DNA of 9,604 nucleotides. Origin: Ruminococcaceae bacterium UBA3220. GTDB taxonomy: Bacteria > Bacillota > Clostridia > Oscillospirales > Acutalibacteraceae. Below are positions 3,998 through 9,604 of the stretch, in pieces. The notes beneath the pieces were generated by a model, which had not been told where the DNA came from, searched no databases, and worked only from the letters and a program-made list of their open reading frames with translations. The stretch lies in NCBI GenBank assembly GCA_002363095.1, contig DEWC01000004.1, positions 1 to 9,604 of the forward strand, given 5' to 3'. The first letter of the stretch is position 1; every line of letters starts with the position of its first letter. The translations under genes and the position numbers were made by a program.

Positions 3998-5389
3998 TTA
4001 TCTGTTTTCGTAAATGGTTTTCATAACCTTTTTTTCGTTATACAAACTGAGAATTACAGCGCCGAGCAGACAGAAGCACACTGCAACGATTGCGACAATC
4101 GAAAGCCCCTTTGCCGAAGCGGTTATATCGTTCGAATTTGTGTTCTGGGTGGTGCCTATAATTGCAAGAGATGTGAAAACGAGCATAGCGATAGACTGAC
4201 CCCATTTCATGGCGAAGGTTCTGGCGGCAAAGAACATACCTTCACGCTTTTCACCGGTTACGATACCGTCAGCCTCGGCAACATCGGCAACAATAGCCTG
4301 CGGTATAATGCCGAGAAGCGCCATCGGGAAGGCGGCGACAACGCAAATTGTAACGCCGTATACAAGCCCGTTCAGCGGCACAAAGCGTATCATAGCGGTT
4401 ATGATATATGCGACAGCGAGTCCGCAAAACCCGAAAATCGTTAGTTTTTTCTTGCCGAATTTTCTTACAAATCCCGAAACAAACGGATAGAACATTGCCG
4501 AAAGGACCGTCATACCGCCCATAAATATCATGGTGTAGCCTTCGTCAAGTTTCATTGAAACCTTTACAAAGAAGGGAAGACCGGTCTGGAAAAGCGTCAG
4601 CCCGATCCAGTACATAATATCTGAACTTACAAATACCCTGAAATCACGGTTTTTAAAGGTAGAGGCGAGCGATTTGAACATATTGGCGTTTGAGGGCTTT
4701 GCGTCAATATAATCCTTTTCTCTAATAAGAAATGTCGGAAGGAGCATGGCGACGCAGGCAATTACCGCAAGTACAATAAAGCATACCCTGTAACTCCACG
4801 AATATCCGACGGCATTTCTGAGCATACCCGAAAAAATGAATGGTGTATAGGCAAGAAGGGTGCCTGCAAAGAAGGTGAGTGAAATGGCGGTTGAAATGAA
4901 CATTCTATCGTCCTGGGTCTTACCGAATTCCGAAATCAGGGCATTGTAAGGCGTGCAGTACATTGTCATAAACAAATAGAAAAGCACGATAAATACCGAT
5001 ACCCAGGCAATATTTATTCCGCTTATCTTATTGACCGGCGCGCAAAACAGCAAAACCGTTATAGCCGAAAGAGGAATTGCCGCCCACTGCATAAACGGAA
5101 TACGGCGTCCTCTTTTATTCTTGCTTCGGTCGCTTAAATTGGCGATAAGCGGGTCGGTAACGGCGTCAAAAATACGGCTTAGGGCTGTTATGAGCCCTAA
5201 AACGGTCAGAAAGCCGAAAACAACAAGCCCCGGTGTTATAAACTGTGTGGCTCCCGCTTTAATATCACCCTTTGTAGGAAGGTAGAAAGTAACAAGCCAT
5301 GCGTTGATAATACCGCTTAATGTTGACCATCCGAGTTGCCCTACGGCAAAGATAATCATTTTGCTTTTTGACAGTCTTTTTGTGTTCAT
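3998..5389 (-). CDS. GPH-family (MFS_2) sugar/cation symporter
   Basis: Integral membrane transporter of the glycoside-pentoside-hexuronide:cation symporter family, usually importing a glycoside with Na+ or H+. The 463 residues give about 12 membrane helices. Family marks are DAVTDPLIANLSDR (75-88) with RGRRIPFM (93-100) after helix 2, CTPYNALISE (145-154), and the late motif ADVAEADGIVTGEKREGMFF (368-387). Some family members carry other solutes, so the substrate is open. The start is fixed by an in-frame TAA 11 codons upstream of the ATG at 5389, with no other usual start codon between; the only good ribosome site is 31 nt away, across a hairpin. It is the middle gene of a probable tetR-symporter-hydrolase operon. 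Confidence 0.9.
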   Translation of the reverse strand: MNTKRLSKSKMIIFAVGQLGWSTLSGIINAWLVTFYLPTKGDIKAGATQFITPGLVVFGFLTVLGLITALSRIFDAVTDPLIANLSDRSKNKRGRRIPFMQWAAIPLSAITVLLFCAPVNKISGINIAWVSVFIVLFYLFMTMYCTPYNALISEFGKTQDDRMFISTAISLTFFAGTLLAYTPFIFSGMLRNAVGYSWSYRVCFIVLAVIACVAMLLPTFLIREKDYIDAKPSNANMFKSLASTFKNRDFRVFVSSDIMYWIGLTLFQTGLPFFVKVSMKLDEGYTMIFMGGMTVLSAMFYPFVSGFVRKFGKKKLTIFGFCGLAVAYIITAMIRFVPLNGLVYGVTICVVAAFPMALLGIIPQAIVADVAEADGIVTGEKREGMFFAARTFAMKWGQSIAMLVFTSLAIIGTTQNTNSNDITASAKGLSIVAIVAVCFCLLGAVILSLYNEKKVMKTIYENR

Positions 5390-5428
5390 ACCGGCTTTAA
5401 TACTGCTCTCACAGTATTATCCTCCTTT
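5390..5428 (-). promoter_or_regulatory. Distant ribosome site with hairpin before the symporter start
   Basis: AAAGGAGG (5428-5421) is followed by AATACTG-tgagag-CAGTATT (5418-5399), then 9 nt to the ATG. Linear spacing is 31 nt; with the 7-bp hairpin folded it falls to about 11 nt. No other ribosome site is visible near the ATG, so translation may depend on the fold. The palindrome could also be a protein-binding site. Confidence 0.6.
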
Positions 5429-5451
5429 GTATATATGATTATTGTTTGACA

Positions 5452-5477
5452 TTCACTTAAATCAGGATTTAAGTGAA
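5452..5477. repeat. Perfect 12-bp inverted repeat over the tetR stop codon
   Basis: TTCACTTAAATC (5452-5463) and GATTTAAGTGAA (5466-5477) are perfect complements around 2 nt. The repeat covers the last codons and TGA of the TetR gene. There is no U tract on either side, so it is not a standard terminator; it may stabilise or process mRNA between tetR and the symporter, or bind a regulator. Confidence 0.6.
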
Positions 5478-6067
5478 GACAGTATTATTTCGATAAGCGT
5501 TTTAACTTCCAAAGCGTTATCACATACTTTATCCTGCCTTGTTATGCCGTCCTCAATGGCAAGTTTTTTGCAAAGAGAGAGAAGCGAATGCGTGGTTGTA
5601 TAATAAAAGAGTTCGATGTTTTTGCACCGTGAAACGGTGCCGTCGGCAATGCCCTCGTTGTAAGCGTCCGAGAACAGAGCCTTGAATCGGTCTAAACCGT
5701 CGGCATATCTTTCAAGGTCGATGTTTCCTTCATTGATACAGAATGCATCAAACTCGTTAAGAAAACGGTAAAGGGCGGGCTTATTTATAAAAACATCAAG
5801 ATAAACCCCGTAAAAACGGCTTATCTTTTCGTATCCGCAGCAGGCGTCAAGAATGTTTGAAAACTCCTTCTCGACCTTTTCTTCAAGTTTTATCGCGCAT
5901 TCCACTATAAGCTCTGAACGCTTTGAAAAATAGCGGTATACGGTTGCTTCGCCTATCCCCGAGGCGCAGGCGATATCCTTTATGGTTACCGCCGGAATCG
6001 AGTGTTCAAGAAACAGCGAGCAGGCGCTTTCAATCACAAAATTTCGTTTTGCGTCTTTTATTGTCAA
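5462..6067 (-). CDS. TetR/AcrR-family transcriptional regulator
   Basis: A cytoplasmic dimeric repressor with an N-terminal helix-turn-helix (about residues 10-50; TIKDIACASGIGEATVYRYF at 28-47 is the typical TetR motif) and a helical ligand-binding domain of about 150 residues with no recognisable ligand signature; 201 residues is usual. The start is a TTG at 6067: AAGGGTGAG lies about 9 nt upstream and no ATG is available nearby. It is first in a leftward set with the symporter (72 nt away) and hydrolase, so it likely responds to their substrate. The inverted repeat TGATAGA-TTG-TCTATCA just after its -10 suggests autoregulation, which would control the whole operon. Confidence 0.92.
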   Translation of the reverse strand: MTIKDAKRNFVIESACSLFLEHSIPAVTIKDIACASGIGEATVYRYFSKRSELIVECAIKLEEKVEKEFSNILDACCGYEKISRFYGVYLDVFINKPALYRFLNEFDAFCINEGNIDLERYADGLDRFKALFSDAYNEGIADGTVSRCKNIELFYYTTTHSLLSLCKKLAIEDGITRQDKVCDNALEVKTLIEIILSSLKS

Positions 6068-6108
6068 TTATTACACTCACCCTTAAAATGATAGATAAAC
6101 AATATTTT

Positions 6109-6125
6109 TGATAGATTGTCTATCA
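6109..6125. promoter_or_regulatory. Candidate TetR-family operator
   Basis: TGATAGATTGTCTATCA has perfect 7-bp arms around TTG and lies directly downstream of the tetR -10 box, covering the expected start of transcription (~6121). A further half site, TGATAGAT, occurs at 6089-6096. Length and position are typical for TetR autoregulation. Confidence 0.65.
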
Positions 6126-6127
6126 TT

Positions 6128-6156
6128 ATATTAACATAGTTAACTGTTTTTGTCAA
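6128..6156 (-). promoter_or_regulatory. Predicted tetR operon promoter
   Basis: Leftward -35 TTGACA (6156-6151), 17 nt, -10 TAATAT (6133-6128) with an extended TG one base before it. A perfect TATAAT overlaps at 20-nt spacing. The 13-bp palindrome TTAACATAGTTAA (6131-6143) lies in the spacer and could be a second protein site. Confidence 0.65.
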
Positions 6157-6183
6157 TAATTTCCAAAATTTTCTTTTAAAAAG

Positions 6184-6218
6184 AGAAAAGATTCCGTTTT
6201 AGGCACGAAATCTTTTCT
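6184..6218 (-). terminator. Terminator of the ABC transporter / HMA operon
   Basis: AGAAAAGATT (6184-6193) and AATCTTTTCT (6209-6218) form a 10-bp stem, extended by CGT/ACG after one mismatch. On the leftward strand it is followed by CTTTTT. It lies 28 nt beyond the HMA gene stop, just before the tetR promoter. Confidence 0.75.
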
Positions 6219-6246
6219 GAAAAATATTTTTAATAAATGGGTTGTT

Positions 6247-6474
6247 TTAATTCTGCTGTACCGATATGGAAACGGGGGTGTATCCGGTATTTGATATTAC
6301 CCTTTTAATAGATTCTTCGTTTACCGGGATATCGGTTACAAATGATGCCTCGGAGCGTTTTCGGGACGCCTTCACCTTTTTTGCGCCCGGGAATGCATTT
6401 CTCAAGGCGTCGCAGATATGCGCTTCGCACATTCCACACATCATACCGTCAATTTTTACAGTTACTTTAAGCAT
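6247..6474 (-). CDS. Small HMA-fold (CopZ-like) CxxC protein
   Basis: A 75-residue ferredoxin-like heavy-metal-associated domain: beta strand MLKVTVKIDG, metal loop GMMCGMC (C13, C16), helix EAHICDALRNAF, and a C-terminal half with the TGYTPVSI strand. HMA proteins bind Cu(I) or other soft metals through the two cysteines and deliver them in the cytoplasm. The Met-rich loop and AH(I)CDALR helix resemble a small HMA group common in Clostridia. The start was set at ATG 6474: AAAGG (6488-6484) is 9 nt away, against none for the ATG at 6483. It begins 12 nt after the permease stop, whose codon overlaps this ribosome site, so translation is probably coupled. A link of this ABC system to metal or envelope stress is inferred. 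Confidence 0.88.
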   Translation of the reverse strand: MLKVTVKIDGMMCGMCEAHICDALRNAFPGAKKVKASRKRSEASFVTDIPVNEESIKRVISNTGYTPVSISVQQN

Positions 6475-6486
6475 AATTATCATCCT

Positions 6487-8874
6487 TTATTCTGCGTTTT
6501 TAAGCGCTTCAACCATATTTATTTTCCTGTTTTTGCGCGAAACCATCCAGCCGACAAGAAGCGAAACACCGAAGGTAAGAAGTATGGAAACGGTGTAGGT
6601 GATAGGCCCGAGCATCAACTTCATTTCATATTCCTTCGCAAGCGCCGACAACATCCAACTGAGTGTTAAAAGACCTGCCGGAAGTCCCAATATGACCCCT
6701 ATCACCGTGAGCCACAGATTTTGGGTAATCAAAAGCCGTGAGATTTTTTTGTTTCGAAATCCGAGCACTTTAAGGGTGGCGAGTTCACGGGAGCGTTCAA
6801 TGTAACTCATAATGCCGAGGTTATAAAGTACCACTATTCCGAGAATTACGGCGGCGACGATAAGGATTATTACCATACCGTCCATTATGGCGATAAAACT
6901 TGAAAAACTGTCAATCAGTTGATTTTTATCCTGTTTGCCTGTAATTATTTCCGAACCCGGGATTTCGCTTGATTTTTTATCGGTGTACAATGCCGAAACA
7001 GAGTATTTTATACCGAGTTTTTGGGCATATGTATCGGTTGCGGTAACGCTTTCGGTCATAATCGAACGGTTATATCCTATTACCTTTGCTTTGTATGTTT
7101 TATTGCTTCCGTAGGGGGAGAACTCAATATAATCGCCGATTTTTGCCCTGTTAGCAAGCCTTAGACAGAGATACACGCCGTCATCACGCAAACTTATCGG
7201 CTTGTTGTTTTTGTCGATAACATCAAATTTGCCCTTATCGTTGTGAACAATATTAAGGGCTACCGTATCACCGTACAGGCTTATCCCTAAGTAGCTTTCC
7301 CAATCGGCGTCAAGTTCTTTTATGAGTCCGCTTGCCTTTTCGGGCGAGGTGTTTTCAGCCAAATTAACTTTGGTCGTATAGTGGGATATGCCGTTATCGA
7401 GAAGGTCAAGAAATCCGGACATTGTATCCCTCATTCCGAGACCGCCGACCATAAGAACCATACATCCGACAATGCCTATAAGCGTCATTGCAAAACGGCT
7501 TTTATGTCTTTGGAGGTCGCGGATGTTCCACTTGGTAGAAAAACTCATCTTTTCGGAAAACGGAATTTTTTCGATAACCGATTTTTTCATTTTTTTCGGA
7601 GAATAAGGACGAAGGGCGTCTGAAACGGTTCCTTTGAGTTGAGCCCTAACCGAAAGAAAACTAATAAGGGCGAGAAGCAATACCGTAAGGATGATAATCG
7701 GATAGCAAAACGCGGGAGTGGCAGCGGTCCAGTCTGGCATATCGAAATATGTGCCCATCATTCCGTTTTCGCTCATAACCGCTTTGCAGACGAAATATCC
7801 GAGCACTGAGCCGAGTGCGGCGCCGACAATTCCTATAAACAAACCGTAGAACGAATAGTGCAAAAGTATAGTACGGTTCTTAAACCCGAGCGCCTTTAAT
7901 ATTCCGATTTGAGTTTTTTCGTTGGTGGCGATACGGTGCATTGTCGTAACCATTGTAAGTATCGCAATAGCAAGGAACAGCACCGGCAATATTGAACCCA
8001 TCGCTTTGCCCTCGGTTGCTTCTCCCATAGCCTCTTTGTAGACGGTGTGCTCGTCTTTGGAGACTAACATTAGAGTCTTTCCGAGCATTTTTTTAACCGT
8101 CTTTTCGAGTTTGGTTTTTTCGAGGTCCGATAGTATGTTTATCTGACAAAATGACTCGTCTGCCGCCTTACTGAGCATTTGGTCGGTAAGTATCGATTTT
8201 GCTTTACCTGTCGCGACATCTTCGGGTAAACCTCCTTTTTGCAATTCGGAAGATAGATTTATTAAAACCTTTTCTTTTATTATTGTTTTCAACTTTTTCG
8301 GGGAAATATATGCATATCCGAAGGTGTTGTAGTCGGGCATAACCTGATTGCTGTCGGCAAGGCAAATCATATGCTCGCCTGCCTTAATAAGTCCTGCGAC
8401 CTTTCCGTTTATTTCCATACCCTGAAATTCGAGGGTAAGGGTATCGCCTATCAAAATACCGTTAGTGTCGGCGAACTTGTCCGAAAGCCAGATGCCGTCG
8501 CCGTTTTTGTCGTATTGTTCACCTTTTATCAGGGTGAATGTAGAAACAGTGTAGTTTTCCGAAACATCGAGCGCAAGCGATTTTTTGTCCTTGCCCTTGA
8601 TATCAAGATTGACCGATAAAAACCTTGTGGCGGCGTCAACTCCGTCAATCGAGGCGATTCTTCGAAGGTCATCCTCCGTAAATCCAGTTTCGCAATAAAG
8701 GCGGTAGTCGGCGTATTTTGTTTCATCAAAAAAACGGGTTGTGTCGTATTCAATAGTTTTCCATTCCATATTGAATCCGAGAAAAATACCTATTCCGAGA
8801 GTCATCATTATTATCATCGAAATAAACTGTGCTTTGTAGTTCCAAGCGGTACGAATTAGTTTTTTAAAAAGCAT
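6487..8874 (-). CDS. ABC transporter permease, FtsX/MacB-like, two FtsX domains
   Basis: Membrane subunit of a type VII (MacB/LolCDE-like) ABC system, which in Firmicutes usually expels peptides or lipids or senses antimicrobials rather than importing solutes. The 795 residues contain a first helix (16-36), a large extracellular region (~40-290), three helices of the first FtsX domain (about 292-311, 336-360, 388-408), a helix at 461-479 starting the second half, a second extracellular region (~480-655) and three helices of the second FtsX domain (about 656-684, 708-735, 750-772). Both halves keep the cytoplasmic coupling motif (TQIGILKALGFKN, RELATLKVLGFRN). The start is the ATG at 8874, whose A overlaps the ATPase stop (TAATG) with GAGGTGG 7 nt upstream; the TTG at 8880 is too close to it. 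The substrate is unknown. Confidence 0.92.
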   Translation of the reverse strand: MLFKKLIRTAWNYKAQFISMIIMMTLGIGIFLGFNMEWKTIEYDTTRFFDETKYADYRLYCETGFTEDDLRRIASIDGVDAATRFLSVNLDIKGKDKKSLALDVSENYTVSTFTLIKGEQYDKNGDGIWLSDKFADTNGILIGDTLTLEFQGMEINGKVAGLIKAGEHMICLADSNQVMPDYNTFGYAYISPKKLKTIIKEKVLINLSSELQKGGLPEDVATGKAKSILTDQMLSKAADESFCQINILSDLEKTKLEKTVKKMLGKTLMLVSKDEHTVYKEAMGEATEGKAMGSILPVLFLAIAILTMVTTMHRIATNEKTQIGILKALGFKNRTILLHYSFYGLFIGIVGAALGSVLGYFVCKAVMSENGMMGTYFDMPDWTAATPAFCYPIIILTVLLLALISFLSVRAQLKGTVSDALRPYSPKKMKKSVIEKIPFSEKMSFSTKWNIRDLQRHKSRFAMTLIGIVGCMVLMVGGLGMRDTMSGFLDLLDNGISHYTTKVNLAENTSPEKASGLIKELDADWESYLGISLYGDTVALNIVHNDKGKFDVIDKNNKPISLRDDGVYLCLRLANRAKIGDYIEFSPYGSNKTYKAKVIGYNRSIMTESVTATDTYAQKLGIKYSVSALYTDKKSSEIPGSEIITGKQDKNQLIDSFSSFIAIMDGMVIILIVAAVILGIVVLYNLGIMSYIERSRELATLKVLGFRNKKISRLLITQNLWLTVIGVILGLPAGLLTLSWMLSALAKEYEMKLMLGPITYTVSILLTFGVSLLVGWMVSRKNRKINMVEALKNAE

Positions 8875-9575
8875 TACCAATCCACCTCGTCTGCCGAAAG
8901 CGGATTTTTCTGCTCGTCGATCGAACGGATTTTTCCGTTTTTAACCCGAACTACAATATCCGCCATTTTAGCGATGTTCTGATTGTGGGTAACTATAACA
9001 ATTGTTTTTCCGTAGTTTTTCGCCATATCGAGCAGTAGTTTCAGCACCATAACGCCCGTTTCGGAATCAAGCGCCCCGGTAGGCTCGTCGCAAAGCAGAA
9101 TTTTCGGGTTTTTACAAAGCGCGCGCGCAATTGATATTCTTTGCTGTTCGCCGCCCGAAAGCTCGGCGGGGAAGTTAGACGAATGGTCAAGTAACCCCAC
9201 CTTTTCTATCATATCTTCGGCGTCGAGCGCATTCTTCGAAATTTCCGAAACAAGTTTCACATTTTCGAGAACCGTAAGCGTCGGAATAAGGTTGTAAAAC
9301 TGAAAAACAAAACCTACGGTTGAGGCTCGGTAATCGGCAAGTTCATCATCGGTAAGTTTCGATATATCCGAACCCGAAACGGTTATTTTCCCCTCGCTCG
9401 GGCTGTCAAGACCGCCCAAAAGGTTAAGAAGCGTGCTTTTGCCTGCGCCCGAAGGACCGAGGATAACGACAAATTTTCCGTTTTCGAGCGTAAAGCTTAC
9501 ATTATCGAGCGCCCTTAATTCGTGGTCGCCGCTTTTGTAGATTTTAGATACATTTTTGAATTCAACAATAGACAT
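8874..9575 (-). CDS. ABC transporter ATP-binding protein, LolD/MacB-type
   Basis: Cytoplasmic ATPase partner of the FtsX-like permease. All motifs are intact in 233 residues: Walker A GPSGAGKST (40-48), Q-loop Q92, signature LSGGEQQR (139-146), Walker B ILLCDE (159-164) with catalytic E164, D-loop ALD (168-170) and switch H197. The sequence FVFQFYNLIPTLTVLENV is typical of the LolD/MacB/SalX group. The ribosome site GGAGG lies 6 nt before the ATG at 9575. It overlaps the permease by one base (TAATG), a translational coupling that supports fixed subunit stoichiometry. It is the first visible gene of the operon; only 29 nt remain upstream in the window, so the promoter and any sensor-kinase neighbours are out of view. 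Confidence 0.95.
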   Translation of the reverse strand: MSIVEFKNVSKIYKSGDHELRALDNVSFTLENGKFVVILGPSGAGKSTLLNLLGGLDSPSEGKITVSGSDISKLTDDELADYRASTVGFVFQFYNLIPTLTVLENVKLVSEISKNALDAEDMIEKVGLLDHSSNFPAELSGGEQQRISIARALCKNPKILLCDEPTGALDSETGVMVLKLLLDMAKNYGKTIVIVTHNQNIAKMADIVVRVKNGKIRSIDEQKNPLSADEVDW

Positions 9576-9604
9576 ATTTTTCCTCCGATTAATCTGTAAG
9601 TCGA

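Noticed and set aside
6487..8880. Two-codon longer start of the permease at TTG 8880
   Set aside because: GAGGTGG ends one base before it, too close to act; the ATG at 8874 has correct spacing and the TAATG coupling.

Overview
The window looks like chromosomal DNA from a low-to-mid GC anaerobic Firmicute, probably class Clostridia (Oscillospiraceae/Lachnospiraceae-like). The reasons are a Rex redox repressor divergent from a rubredoxin-first ('reverse') rubrerythrin, strong GGAGG-type ribosome sites, sigma-A-like promoters with TG-extended -10 boxes, short U-tailed terminators and a holin-like type I toxin. This placement is inferred from gene content; no search could be run.

Left part (1-1420): rex (leftward) and a reverse rubrerythrin (rightward) diverge from a 150-bp control region. 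It holds two back-to-back promoters, a 20-bp near-palindrome across both -35 boxes, and a Rex-like inverted repeat over the predicted rex transcription start. A terminator follows the rubrerythrin.

Middle part (1420-3040): a patchwork island and the most unusual stretch. In order it holds a 167-codon orphan gene with its own promoter; a remnant of the last 19 codons plus stop of a second rubrerythrin; an array of short hairpins joined by TATATCGA linkers, ending in a terminator; a compact type I toxin-antitoxin candidate (29-residue holin-like peptide with a convergent antisense RNA from a perfect-consensus promoter); and a second rubrerythrin C-terminal remnant followed by a terminator. The two remnants lie in a ~137-bp direct repeat, and the orphan and toxin promoters are 42-bp near-copies of each other. 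This points to repeated duplication and deletion, probably of former tandem rubrerythrin genes.

Right-centre (3043-6160, leftward): a TetR-family regulator, a GPH-type (MFS_2) sugar/cation symporter and a monoacylglycerol-lipase-like alpha/beta hydrolase, probably one operon. The TetR promoter carries a clear inverted-repeat operator downstream of its -10. The symporter has a strong Shine-Dalgarno 31 nt from its ATG with a hairpin in between.

Right part (6180-9575, leftward): an ABC export-type operon of a LolD/MacB-like ATPase, an FtsX-like permease (TAATG overlap) and a small HMA-fold CxxC protein, closed by a terminator. Its promoter lies beyond the right edge. Several starts were moved from the longest open frame to a downstream ATG because of ribosome-site position (rex 657, orphan 1537, HMA protein 6474, permease 8874).
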